A stretch of DNA of 64,000 nt from assembly GCF_042643485.1 (NCBI RefSeq), contig NZ_JBHRSJ010000005.1, forward strand, positions 29,204 through 93,203, read 5' to 3'. Below, piece by piece: positions 10,538-18,899 of this stretch; positions within the stretch are counted from its first letter, which is position 1, and each line of letters opens with the position of its first letter. The DNA comes from Azotobacter bryophylli (GTDB taxonomy: Bacteria > Pseudomonadota > Gammaproteobacteria > Pseudomonadales > Pseudomonadaceae). The notes below the pieces were generated by a model that worked only from the letters and a program-made list of their open reading frames with translations, was not told where the DNA came from and ran no database searches. A program made the position numbers and the translations under genes.

Positions 10538-11329
10538 CTATGCTTTCGTGTCGCTGCGGGCGGCGCGACGCTGCCGGCGTGACAATTCACCGGCAAGCGC
10601 CAGGTAGGCCTGAGCCCCCTTGGATTGCTTGTCGTAGACCAGCGCAGGCATGCCGTGGCTGGGCGCCTCGGCGAGCCGGACGTTGCGCGGGATGACCGTC
10701 TCGTAGAGCTTGTCGCCGAAATGCGCCTTGAGTTGATCGGACACATCGTGGGTCAGACCGATGCGCGGATCGTACATGGTGCGCAGCAGGCCTTCGATCT
10801 GCAGGTTCGGATTGAGTGCCTGGGAGATGCGCTGGATAGAGCTGACCAGATCGCTCAGACCTTCCAGGGCGTAATACTCGCACTGCATCGGAATGATCAC
10901 GCCATCGGCAGCCGCCAGAGCGTTCACCGTCAGCATCGACAGCGACGGCGGACAGTCGATGAGGACATAGTCGTAATTCTCGCGGATCGGTGCCAAAGCC
11001 TCGCGCAGACGGTGCTCCTTGGCTGGCATGTTGAGCAGAACGACTTCGGCCGCGGTGAGATCACGGTTGGCCGGCAACAACTGATAACCGCCATGCTCGG
11101 AGAACTGCATGGCCTCGACGAGGCTGCAATCTCCCGTCAGCACGTCGTAGACCGAATGCTCCAGGCTCAACTTATCCACACCGCTGCCAGTGGTGGCGTT
11201 GCCCTGTGGATCGAGATCGATCAGCAATACGCGTCTGCGAGTGGCCACCAGAGAGGCAGCCAGATTGATGCAGGTGGTGGTCTTGGCCACGCCGCCTTTC
11301 TGGTTGGCGATGGCGAATACTTTAGCCAT
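10538..11329 (-). CDS. parA: Chromosome partitioning ATPase ParA (Soj)
   Basis: 263 residues. The deviant Walker A motif KGGVAKTT is at 11-18 with signature Lys11, followed by LIDLDPQGNATTGSG and the Walker B-like YVLIDCPPSLS. It forms a DNA-bound ATP dimer that moves ParB-parS complexes. It lies in the rsmG-parA-parB unit typical of origin regions, with a start at MAKVFAIANQ. Confidence 0.97.
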   Translation of the reverse strand: MAKVFAIANQKGGVAKTTTCINLAASLVATRRRVLLIDLDPQGNATTGSGVDKLSLEHSVYDVLTGDCSLVEAMQFSEHGGYQLLPANRDLTAAEVVLLNMPAKEHRLREALAPIRENYDYVLIDCPPSLSMLTVNALAAADGVIIPMQCEYYALEGLSDLVSSIQRISQALNPNLQIEGLLRTMYDPRIGLTHDVSDQLKAHFGDKLYETVIPRNVRLAEAPSHGMPALVYDKQSKGAQAYLALAGELSRRQRRAARSDTKA

Positions 11330-11347
11330 GGTCAGCGTCTGTCCGGG

Positions 11348-11995
11348 TCATGAAGTGCGGCGCAAGATCAGCAGATGACGCTGACCCTGACAACCGGGAA
11401 CCTTGAGCACATAGGTGCGTTCCAGTCGAAAATCCTGAGGCAGGACTTGCAGCTCGTCATCCGGTTGCAAGCCCTTCATCGCCAGCCAGCGGGTCTCACT
11501 GTTCCCCAGATGGCGTGTCCAGCCGGCGAAATCCGCCAACGAGCTGAATGCCCTTGAGCAGATACCGGAAAAGGATTGCGCCGGTGTGAAGGCTTCCACC
11601 CGGCTGTGGACAACTTCCATGTTGCTCAAACGCAGTTCCAGTTTCACTTGGGTAAGAAAACGGGTCTTCTTGCCGTTCGAGTCCAGCAAGGTGAAGTGCC
11701 GTTCGGGAAACAGGATGGCCAGCGGGATGCCAGGCATTCCCCCGCCGCTACCGACGTCCAGCCAGTTATCCCCAGCCTCGGCAACATAAGGCACCACGCT
11801 GAGGCTGTCGAGCAGATGACGCGAGACCATTTCATCCGGATCGCGCACGGCAGTCAGATTGTAGGCCTTGTTCCACTTGATCAACAGCGCCAGGTAAGCC
11901 AGCAACAGCTCCTGCTGACGTGCCGTGAGTTCGATGCCCAGTTCGTGGGCGCCACGCACCAGTTCCTCTGCGTGGCGGGGAGAGACCATTGACAT
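11348..11995 (-). CDS. rsmG: 16S rRNA (guanine-527-N7)-methyltransferase
   Basis: 215 residues. The SAM-binding motif DVGSGGGMPGIPLAI is near 75-90, preceded by NKAYNLTAVRDPDEMV, which is diagnostic of GidB/RsmG. It methylates G527 of 16S rRNA; loss gives low-level streptomycin resistance in other bacteria. Its ATG shares base 11995 with the mnmG stop, so translation is coupled. Confidence 0.96.
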   Translation of the reverse strand: MSMVSPRHAEELVRGAHELGIELTARQQELLLAYLALLIKWNKAYNLTAVRDPDEMVSRHLLDSLSVVPYVAEAGDNWLDVGSGGGMPGIPLAILFPERHFTLLDSNGKKTRFLTQVKLELRLSNMEVVHSRVEAFTPAQSFSGICSRAFSSLADFAGWTRHLGNSETRWLAMKGLQPDDELQVLPQDFRLERTYVLKVPGCQGQRHLLILRRTS

Positions 11996-13890
11996 CAGGC
12001 GCTCTGCTCCAGCTGGCGGCCGGCACCGCGTTTCTTCAGATGGATCAGTAGCAAGGAAATGGCAGCCGGCGTGACGCCGGGAATCCGCGAAGCCTGACCG
12101 AGAGTCTGCGGGCGCGCCTGGCCCAGCTTGTGCTGGATTTCCTTGGACAAGCCCGAGATCGACGCGTAGTCAAGCTCCTCCGGCAAGCGGATATCCTCGC
12201 TGGCGCGCAACCGCGCGATCTCGTCCTGCTGACGATCGATGTAGCCGGCATACTTGGTCTTGATCTCTACCTGCTCGGCGACCTGAGGATCCGCGGCTTC
12301 GCCGCCGGTTGCCTCGACCAGACCCGCATAATCGATTTCCGGACGTGCCAGAAGGTTCAGCAGGTTGTATTCGCGGGCCAGAGGGCTGCCAAAGCGTGCG
12401 GCGATGGATTCGCCTTCAGCTGTGCCGGGGCGAATCCAGGTGCTCTTCAAGCGCTGCTCCTCACGCTCGATGCCCTCTCGCTTGGCGCAGAACGCCGCCC
12501 AGCGGGCATCATCGACCAAGCCCAACTCGCGGCCTTTCTCAGTCAGGCGCAGATCGGCGTTATCCTCGCGCAGGATGAGCCGGTACTCGGCACGCGAAGT
12601 GAACATGCGGTACGGCTCCTGGGTTCCTAGGGTGATCAGGTCGTCGACCAGCACGCCGATGTAGGCTTCGTCCCGACGTGGGCACCAGCTATCACGCCCC
12701 AGGGCTCGCAGCGCGGCGTTGGCGCCGGCAAGCAGCCCCTGGGCGCCGGCCTCCTCGTAGCCAGTGGTGCCATTGATCTGTCCGGCGAAGAACAAGCCGC
12801 CGACAGCCTTGGTTTCCAGGCTGTACTTGAGGTCGCGTGGATCGAAGAAGTCGTATTCGATGGCATAACCCGGACGCACGATATGGGCATTCTCCATGCC
12901 ACGGATGGAACGAACGATGTCCAGTTGCACGTCGAACGGCAGCGACGTGGAGATGCCGTTGGGATACAGCTCGTTGGTGGATAGTCCCTCGGGTTCGAGG
13001 AAGACCTGGTGGCTGTCCTTATCGGCGAAGCGGTGGATCTTGTCCTCGATGGATGGGCAATAGCGCGGCCCGATACCTTCGATCACTCCCGAATACATGG
13101 GTGAACGGTCGAGATTGCTGGCGATGATCTCGTGGGTCCGAGCATTGGTGTGGGTGATCCAGCAACTGACCTGGGCCGGATGCTGGTCCTGAGAACCGAG
13201 AAACGACATGACTGGAGTCGGAGTATCGCCCGGCTGCTCGGTCATCACCGAGAAATCCACAGTACGCCCATCGATGCGCGGAGGTGTTCCGGTCTTCAGC
13301 CTGCCGACGCGCAGCGGCAACTCGCGCAGGCGCTTGGCGAGCGCGATAGAGGGCGGGTCACCGGCACGTCCGCCGGAATAATTCTGCAAGCCTATGTGGA
13401 TAAGTCCACCAAGAAAGGTTCCGGTGGTGAGTACCACGCTGTCACTGTGAAAACGCAGTCCCATCTGGGTAACGACGCCGCGTACTTGGTCCTGTTCGAC
13501 GATCAGGTCGTCCGCGGCTTGCTGGAATATCCACAGGTTGGGCTGGTTTTCCAGAATTTGACGGATCGCCGCCTTGTACAGGGCCCGGTCGGCCTGGGCG
13601 CGTGTGGCACGTACCGCCGGTCCCTTGCGGCTGTTGAGCACACGGAACTGGATACCGCCCTTGTCGGTAGCGGTCGCCATGGCACCGCCGAGCGCGTCGA
13701 TTTCCTTGACCAGATGGCTCTTGCCGATGCCGCCGATGGCCGGATTGCAACTCATGTGCCCGAGGGTTTCCACATTATGGGTCAACAGCAGGGTCTTCAC
13801 ACCCATGCGCGCAGCCGCGAGTGCCGCTTCGGTACCGGCATGACCGCCACCGATCACGATCACGTCAAAACGGGTAGGAAAATCCACCAC
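11995..13890 (-). CDS. mnmG: tRNA uridine-34 5-carboxymethylaminomethyl modification enzyme MnmG (GidA)
   Basis: 631 residues. The FAD-binding dinucleotide motif GGGHAGTEAA starts at residue 14, and the GidA signatures CNPAIGGIGKSHLVKEIDAL and GYAIEYDFFDPRDL follow. With MnmE it makes the cmnm5 or nm5 group at U34 of tRNA. The frame is open to 13971, but I choose the GTG at 13888-13890 because GAGGTGC lies just upstream and the product then begins MVDFPTRFDV as in Pseudomonas. Its partner mnmE lies about 500 bases upstream, across a DnaA-box region. Confidence 0.96.
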   Translation of the reverse strand: MVDFPTRFDVIVIGGGHAGTEAALAAARMGVKTLLLTHNVETLGHMSCNPAIGGIGKSHLVKEIDALGGAMATATDKGGIQFRVLNSRKGPAVRATRAQADRALYKAAIRQILENQPNLWIFQQAADDLIVEQDQVRGVVTQMGLRFHSDSVVLTTGTFLGGLIHIGLQNYSGGRAGDPPSIALAKRLRELPLRVGRLKTGTPPRIDGRTVDFSVMTEQPGDTPTPVMSFLGSQDQHPAQVSCWITHTNARTHEIIASNLDRSPMYSGVIEGIGPRYCPSIEDKIHRFADKDSHQVFLEPEGLSTNELYPNGISTSLPFDVQLDIVRSIRGMENAHIVRPGYAIEYDFFDPRDLKYSLETKAVGGLFFAGQINGTTGYEEAGAQGLLAGANAALRALGRDSWCPRRDEAYIGVLVDDLITLGTQEPYRMFTSRAEYRLILREDNADLRLTEKGRELGLVDDARWAAFCAKREGIEREEQRLKSTWIRPGTAEGESIAARFGSPLAREYNLLNLLARPEIDYAGLVEATGGEAADPQVAEQVEIKTKYAGYIDRQQDEIARLRASEDIRLPEELDYASISGLSKEIQHKLGQARPQTLGQASRIPGVTPAAISLLLIHLKKRGAGRQLEQSA

Positions 13891-14408
13891 GCACCTCGTG
13901 CCTGTTCGAAGAGAAAAGGGAAAAGGCCGCAAGTATAGGGACTTAGGCAATTTGAAAGAAGCCTTCTGCACAAAAAACAGCCAATCGCTTATCCCAACGC
14001 CTGTCTACAAAAATAAAGAGTATGAAATTTTATAAAGCTTGGTTTTTATGTTTATGTATGGTGTGCACAAGTTCTGTGGATAACATTGCCTAGCCCCCGT
14101 CAAACTTGCTTATGAGCGCCGGATAAAGTTGTGGTGATCCTGCCGGTAGGCGGCGAACAATCGGTCAACGACCTGTGTATGGAATGACCACTTATCAACA
14201 GGCGTTTTTATCTGCAGATTTAGAGATCGGTTATCGACTGAGCTCATGGCAAGTTTTCCACAGAGCTTGTCGGCATGTGGATAGAGTATTTTCCGATGAA
14301 AGGTAGCTCCCCTATCGTGTTAGACACAGGGAGATAGCGGGCGCACGCCGCTGCTTGGCGAGCAGCAGTGTGCTCGGGAGGGGCAAGAGCAGTCGGCTGC
14401 CTGGGTTT
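13891..14408. other. 518-base non-coding region between mnmE and mnmG with AT-rich stretch and DnaA boxes
   Basis: No convincing gene is visible. Bases about 14008-14062 are strongly AT-rich, with runs such as AAATTTTATAAAG and TTTTTATGTTTATG. Downstream to 14284 there is one perfect and several one-mismatch DnaA boxes. This region must also contain the mnmG promoter. It looks like a second origin-like element beside the rpmH-dnaA one. E. coli oriC also abuts mnmG, so the placement has precedent; whether it fires here is unknown. Confidence 0.6.
14075..14284. promoter_or_regulatory. DnaA-box cluster upstream of mnmG
   Basis: TGTGGATAA at 14075-14083 is a perfect DnaA box (TTATCCACA on the other strand). 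One-mismatch boxes are TTATCAACA at 14192-14200, TTTTCCACA at 14254-14262 and TGTGGATAG at 14276-14284. Four near-consensus 9-mers in 210 bases, next to an AT-rich stretch, is more than chance would give in DNA of this GC content. Confidence 0.6.
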
Positions 14409-15776
14409 TTATTTGCCGATGCAAAAACTGGAGAAAATGCGCCCGAGCAGATCGTCGGTACTAAAGCTGCCGGTGATCTCGCCCAGCGATTGCTGGGCCA
14501 TGCGCAGGTCTTCGGCCAACAGCTCCCCTGCTCCGGCAGAGGTCAACTGCTCACGCCCGTGATCGAGAAAAGCGGCTGCCTGGCGCAGGGCTTCCAGATG
14601 GCGGCGGCGGGCACTGAAAGTACTCTCGGCAGTCTGTTCGAAGCCCATGCACTGCTTCAGATGCTCACGCAGCAGCTCAAGTCCATCGCCGGTCCGCGCT
14701 GACAGGCTAAGGGTCGCATGGCCATCGCTGTCTGTCTCCAGGGCAATGGGCTGGCCTATCACGTCGGCTTTATTGCGAATCAGGATGACCTTGGCGGGCT
14801 CCGGTCTGATATCGAGAAACTCCGGCCAGAGGGCGAAAGGATCCGCAGCCTCCGGTGCGCTACCGTCCACGACCAGCAGTATCCGGTCCGCCTCGCCGAT
14901 GGCTTTCAATGCGCGTTCCACGCCGATGCGCTCGACCTGATCGGTCGTTTCGCGCAGGCCGGCAGTGTCTACCACATGCAACGGCATGCCATCGATGTGG
15001 ATATGTTCGCGCAGTATGTCCCGGGTGGTTCCGGCGATCTCGGTGACGATCGCCGCTTCGCGTCCGGCCAAGGCGTTCAGCAGGCTGGACTTGCCAGCGT
15101 TCGGTCGGCCAGCGATGACCACGGTCATACCGTCGCGCAGCAAGGCTCCCTGGCCGGCCTCGCGCAGAACTGTGGACAACTCGGCGCGCACGCCGTCGAG
15201 CAGGGCGAGCACATGGCCATCGGCGAGGAAATCAATTTCCTCCTCGGGAAAATCGATCGCCGCCTCGACGTAGATGCGTAGCTCGATCAGCTTCTCGGTG
15301 AGACTCTGCACCCGCTTGGAAAACTCGCCTTGCAACGAGCGCAGGGCGTTGCGGGCAGCCTGAGCCGAACTGGCCTCGATCAGGTCGGCGATGGCCTCTG
15401 CCTGGGCCAGATCGAGCTTGTCGTTGAGGAATGCCTGTTCACTGAACTCCCCCGGCCTGGCCATGCGTGCGCCCAGCTCGAGACAGCGCTGCAGCAACAG
15501 ATCGAGAACCACTGGGCCACCATGTCCCTGCAGCTCCAGCACATCTTCGCCGGTGAAGGAGTTGGGGCCGGGAAAGAACAGCGCAATCCCTTCATCCAGC
15601 ACTTGAGCGTCGGAGTCCCGGAAGGGACCGTAATGGGCATGTCGAGGCACCAAATCCCGCCCGCAAACATGCAACGCTACCTGTCTGGCCAGCGGACCGG
15701 AGACCCGTACGATGCCGACCCCACCGCGGCCCTGGGCCGTGGCGATGGCGGCGATGGTTTCACGTGGGCTGTGCAT
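14409..15776 (-). CDS. mnmE: tRNA modification GTPase MnmE (TrmE)
   Basis: 455 residues from the ATG at 15774-15776. The N-terminal formyl-THF-binding domain (about 1-118) includes GRGGVGIVRVSG. The GTPase domain embedded in the helical region has G1 GRPNAGKS at 223-230 and the DTAGLRETTD G3 region. The C-terminus ends FCIGK with the conserved cysteine (C452). It acts with MnmG at tRNA U34. The frame continues upstream as an artefact overlapping yidC; the chosen start is the family start, MHSPRETIAAIATAQGRG. Confidence 0.97.
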   Translation of the reverse strand: MHSPRETIAAIATAQGRGGVGIVRVSGPLARQVALHVCGRDLVPRHAHYGPFRDSDAQVLDEGIALFFPGPNSFTGEDVLELQGHGGPVVLDLLLQRCLELGARMARPGEFSEQAFLNDKLDLAQAEAIADLIEASSAQAARNALRSLQGEFSKRVQSLTEKLIELRIYVEAAIDFPEEEIDFLADGHVLALLDGVRAELSTVLREAGQGALLRDGMTVVIAGRPNAGKSSLLNALAGREAAIVTEIAGTTRDILREHIHIDGMPLHVVDTAGLRETTDQVERIGVERALKAIGEADRILLVVDGSAPEAADPFALWPEFLDIRPEPAKVILIRNKADVIGQPIALETDSDGHATLSLSARTGDGLELLREHLKQCMGFEQTAESTFSARRRHLEALRQAAAFLDHGREQLTSAGAGELLAEDLRMAQQSLGEITGSFSTDDLLGRIFSSFCIGK

Positions 15777-15793
15777 GCGGGGACTCCATAAGC

Positions 15794-15823
15794 AAGACGC
15801 CCCACGAGGGGGCGTCTTTTTTT
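15794..15823 (+). terminator. GC-rich hairpin with T-run between mnmE and yidC
   Basis: AAGACGCCCC and GGGGCGTCTT form a 10-base stem around ACGAG. On the plus strand it is followed by TTTTT, a classic intrinsic terminator. On the minus strand, where both flanking genes lie, the tail is only TTGCTTAT, so it would be a weaker yidC terminator or an attenuator before mnmE. The better orientation is antisense to the genes. Confidence 0.6.
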
Positions 15824-15838
15824 CGGGCTCGGCTAGGA

Positions 15839-17512
15839 TCAGGCCTTCTGCGCGGCCCTTTCCAGCTGCCGGGTAATGTACCACTGCTGGGCGATCGACA
15901 GACAGTTGTTGACCACCCAGTAGAGCACCAGGCCGGCCGGGAACCAGAGGAAGAAGAAGGTGAAGATGATCGGCATCAGCTTCATCACTTTGGCCTGCAT
16001 CGGGTCCGGCGGCGTCGGATTGAGATGCTGCTGGATGAACATGGTCACGCCCATGATGATCGGCATAAGGAAATAGGGATCCTTGACCGACAGGTCGGTT
16101 ATCCACAGCAACCAGGGAGCCTGACGCATCTCCACGCTCTCCAGCAGCACCCAGTAGAGGGCGAGGAAGACCGGCATCTGTACCAGGATAGGCAAACAGC
16201 CGCCGAGCGGGTTTATCTTTTCCTTCTTGTACAGCTCCATCATCGCCTGGGACATCTTCTGGCGATCGTCGCCGAATTGCTCCTTCAGCGCCTGCAGCTT
16301 GGGCGCGACTGCACGCATGCGGCCCATGGAGCGGTAGCTGGCGGCCGACAGCGGGAAGAACATCAGCTTGATGATGATGGTCAGAACGATGATTGACCAT
16401 CCCCAGTTGCCGAGTGCGCTGTGGATAAGCTTGAGCAGCCAGAAGATCGGTTGGGCGATGAACCAGAGCACGCCATAGTCGACGGTGAGTTCTAGCCCCG
16501 GAGACAGGGCCTCGAGCTTGCCTTGGTCCTTGGGACCGGCATACAGGATGGCGCTGGTTTCGGCATGGGCACCAGCCGGAACGTTCAGGGTCGGCCCGGT
16601 GAAGCCGATAATGTAGTTGCCCTGGCTGTCCTTGCGGGTCTGCACTTGGTTAGTGCCGTCCTTCTGCGAGATCCAGGCTGTGACGAAGTAGTGCTGCAAC
16701 CAGGAGATCCAGCCGCCCTGTACCGTTTCGCGCAGGTTCTTGTCATCCATGTTGCCCATGGAGACCTTCTTGTACGGCTCATCCGAAGTCCACAGAGCGG
16801 CACCAAGATAGGTAGCGGAGCCGGTTGCCGTGGTCGAGGACGGGTCGGCGCTGCCGTCGCGCTTAAGTTGGGCGAACAGGTTGCCACTCCAAGGCTGGCC
16901 GCTCTGGTTGTCGATCAGGTAGCTGACCTTGAGATCGTACTCGCCGCGCTTGAGGGTAAAACGCTTGGTGTAGTTGACCCCCGCTTCGCTGAATTTTAGG
17001 TCGACCACCAGTTGGTCCTGGCCGTCGGCCAGGCTATAGCTGTGCTGTTCGCTGCTGTACAAGGGGCGGCCATTGGCACGGGCATCCGGACCGTTGCTAC
17101 CGGTCAGGCCGCTTTGTGCCAGATACAGACGTTCGCCACCATTGTCGAACAGTTGGAAAGGAATCTCCGGATGATCCTGACGACGCGGGTATTTGGGCAG
17201 GCTGAGCTGGACGATATCGCCGCCGCGCGGGTCGATGGCTAGATCGAAGACATCGGTCCGCACCCGGATGAGTTCATTGGACGCTACTGGTGTCGCGTTA
17301 TCCAGAGTCTTGCTCTGGTCGCCGGCGGTGGGAACATCGGGGCTGGCCGATCGATTGGCCAGCGGCGTATCCATCAGCGCCCGGTTGGCGCTGGAAGTTT
17401 CGGCGTTCTGGGTCGGTAGGGCTGCCTGTCCGTAGTCCTGGTTCCACTCTAGAACCATCAGGTAGGACACAACTGCCAAGGCGACGATCAGGATCGAGCG
17501 TTTGATATCCAT
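15839..17512 (-). CDS. yidC: Membrane protein insertase YidC
   Basis: 557 residues. The N-terminal membrane helix (MDIKRSILIVALAVVSYLMV) is followed by a large periplasmic beta domain (about 30-340) and five C-terminal helices with the conserved PLGGCLPILVQMPVFLALYW segment. It inserts membrane proteins with or without SecYEG, including Fo subunits a and c. The ATG at 17510-17512 gives the family start; the open frame upstream is ignored. It directly follows yidD, with 2 bases between stop and start. Confidence 0.97.
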   Translation of the reverse strand: MDIKRSILIVALAVVSYLMVLEWNQDYGQAALPTQNAETSSANRALMDTPLANRSASPDVPTAGDQSKTLDNATPVASNELIRVRTDVFDLAIDPRGGDIVQLSLPKYPRRQDHPEIPFQLFDNGGERLYLAQSGLTGSNGPDARANGRPLYSSEQHSYSLADGQDQLVVDLKFSEAGVNYTKRFTLKRGEYDLKVSYLIDNQSGQPWSGNLFAQLKRDGSADPSSTTATGSATYLGAALWTSDEPYKKVSMGNMDDKNLRETVQGGWISWLQHYFVTAWISQKDGTNQVQTRKDSQGNYIIGFTGPTLNVPAGAHAETSAILYAGPKDQGKLEALSPGLELTVDYGVLWFIAQPIFWLLKLIHSALGNWGWSIIVLTIIIKLMFFPLSAASYRSMGRMRAVAPKLQALKEQFGDDRQKMSQAMMELYKKEKINPLGGCLPILVQMPVFLALYWVLLESVEMRQAPWLLWITDLSVKDPYFLMPIIMGVTMFIQQHLNPTPPDPMQAKVMKLMPIIFTFFFLWFPAGLVLYWVVNNCLSIAQQWYITRQLERAAQKA

Positions 17513-17514
17513 GA

Positions 17515-17760
17515 TTACTCGGCCATCGAAGAGGGTCGTGAGGGGTGGATCGGAGGAACCGGGTCGTAACCTCCCGGGTTCCATGGATGGCAGCGCCCGA
17601 GACGGCGCAGGCTCAACCAGCTGCCGCGTATCAGGCCATGATTTTCGATGGCTTGGTACGCATAGCAGGAACAGCTGGGGTAGAAACGACAGTGACTTGC
17701 CATCAGCGGGCTAATGGCATAGCGATAGAACTGGATCGAGGCGAGGGCCAGTTTACGCAT
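17515..17760 (-). CDS. yidD: Membrane protein insertion efficiency factor YidD
   Basis: 81 residues from the ATG at 17758-17760. It has the family's cysteine-rich core (CRFYPSCSCYAYQAIENHG) and the C-terminal RCHPWNPGGYDPVP. It is thought to assist YidC-dependent insertion at the inner membrane. The start overlaps the last 8 bases of rnpA, as in many rpmH-rnpA-yidD-yidC operons. The frame stays open to 17802 inside rnpA, but MRKLALASIQFYRYAISP is the usual beginning. Confidence 0.93.
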   Translation of the reverse strand: MRKLALASIQFYRYAISPLMASHCRFYPSCSCYAYQAIENHGLIRGSWLSLRRLGRCHPWNPGGYDPVPPIHPSRPSSMAE

Positions 17761-18157
17761 CGGGATTTCCCGCCACCTCTGCTTCGGTCGGGGGCTGGCC
17801 ACGTGATCGGTTGCGCGCGAGTCGCTTCCAGAGCTTGTCGAACTGTTGTGTCAGCTCGGCGTTTTCCAGATCGCCAAAGCCTTTTCGTGCGACCACAACG
17901 ATATCCCATCCGATCAGGGCATCCTGATTCAGGCGGAAGGAATTACGTATCAGACGTTTCAGGCGATTGCGCTGAACAGAGAGTTTGACACTCTTCTTGC
18001 CGATCACCAGTCCCAGACGGGGGAGTTCGAGATCGTTAAGGCGGGCGAGTAGGAGAACGTGCTTGCCCGGAACCTTGGCGGTCGGGGAGTCGAAGACTGC
18101 CTTGAACTGTCTTGGGATCAGCAGCCGCTTTTCCCGAGAGAAGTCTCGACTCACCAC
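17753..18157 (-). CDS. rnpA: Ribonuclease P protein component
   Basis: 134 residues. The RNR signature QRNRLKRLIRNSFR is at about 62-75, and VSRDFSREKRLL marks the start. It binds RNase P RNA to mature tRNA 5' ends. The start codon is GTG at 18155-18157; the protein begins MVSRDF as in other pseudomonads. It lies 14 bases downstream of rpmH, and its end overlaps yidD. Confidence 0.95.
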   Translation of the reverse strand: MVSRDFSREKRLLIPRQFKAVFDSPTAKVPGKHVLLLARLNDLELPRLGLVIGKKSVKLSVQRNRLKRLIRNSFRLNQDALIGWDIVVVARKGFGDLENAELTQQFDKLWKRLARNRSRGQPPTEAEVAGNPDA

Positions 18158-18171
18158 CCGGTCCGGATAAA

Positions 18172-18306
18172 TCAGACAGTCAGACGCTTGCGGCCCTTGG
18201 CGCGACGACGCGACAGGACTTGACGACCGTTCTTGGTGGCCATACGGGCACGGAAACCGTGGGTACGAGCGCGCTTGAGGGTGCTGGGTTGGAAAGTGCG
18301 TTTCAT
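18172..18306 (-). CDS. rpmH: 50S ribosomal protein L34
   Basis: A 44-codon gene: MKRTFQPSTLKRARTHGF at the start and a basic tail ending KGRKRLTV before the TGA at 18172-18174. L34 is small, extremely basic and highly conserved. It is the first gene of the rpmH-rnpA-yidD-yidC unit, transcribed away from dnaA, and its promoter must lie within the oriC region. Confidence 0.97.
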   Translation of the reverse strand: MKRTFQPSTLKRARTHGFRARMATKNGRQVLSRRRAKGRKRLTV

Positions 18307-18899
18307 GATGCCTTACCTGGTGGTCACTACGGGCCGGAAGTGGCCCCCGTTCAAAGAGACCGGCAATTCTATTGAAAGCATCAGGTCAGGTCAATTTCCA
18401 ACCAATGCCTTACCTCATCAGTAAGCAAAGGCTGCTGGACTCATTTGCATCCCTTTCAATCCGTATAGCTCTCCATGCAGGCATGGTGATTTCTTGGTCC
18501 GGCAAGCATGCACAAAAAGATACAAGAGGAAAAATTCTTTAAAAAGATTGTTCTTATTAAAGAACTTAGTGATCAGCCTGTCTGTGGATAACATCATGAG
18601 AGACCCATTCTGCGCAGGTTTACAGACATGACAAGGTTGTACAGAATCAGTGCTCCACTTGTGCTGAGATGTGCGTAAATGCTGTGGGTTAAATCGCATT
18701 TTATGCACAGCGAAGTTATCAACAGTAGCTCTCTGGTGGTTGTGCACTACGCTGATATCTAGTTATCAACAGGGCTGGGCGCTAGCCTATTACACCGAGG
18801 GGCAGTGTTTTTTCTCTCGCCATGTGGATAACCACTATCGGTGGCGGCTACAATGGCAGACTGTTTTTTGCCTGCCGCTTTGATGGCTAGGGGATATAC
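18307..18899. other. oriC: Probable chromosomal replication origin (oriC) between rpmH and dnaA
   Basis: This 593-base spacer contains no credible gene. It has perfect DnaA boxes at 18583-18591 (TGTGGATAA), 18701-18709 (TTATGCACA) and 18823-18831 (TGTGGATAA). One-mismatch boxes are at 18670-18678 (TGTGCGTAA), 18716-18724 and 18763-18771 (both TTATCAACA). The AT-rich block 18530-18570 (AAAATTCTTTAAAAAG, TTCTTATTAAAG) is a likely unwinding element beside the first box. Known Pseudomonas origins map to rpmH-dnaA. The last box lies about 20 bases before a TACAAT -10-like hexamer (18849-18854), so DnaA may repress its own gene. Confidence 0.88.

Noticed and set aside
15757..15770. parS-like GTTTCACGTGGGCT at the mnmE start
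   Set aside because: Four mismatches to the palindrome and no symmetry in the right half.
15777..16400. Upstream extension of the mnmE frame
   Set aside because: It overlaps the yidC coding region and the terminator; MnmE has its full family length from 15776.
18418..18747. Open frame of 109 codons on the minus strand inside the rpmH-dnaA spacer
   Set aside because: It covers DnaA boxes and the AT-rich element, has no family resemblance and its codon use is unlike the neighbouring genes.
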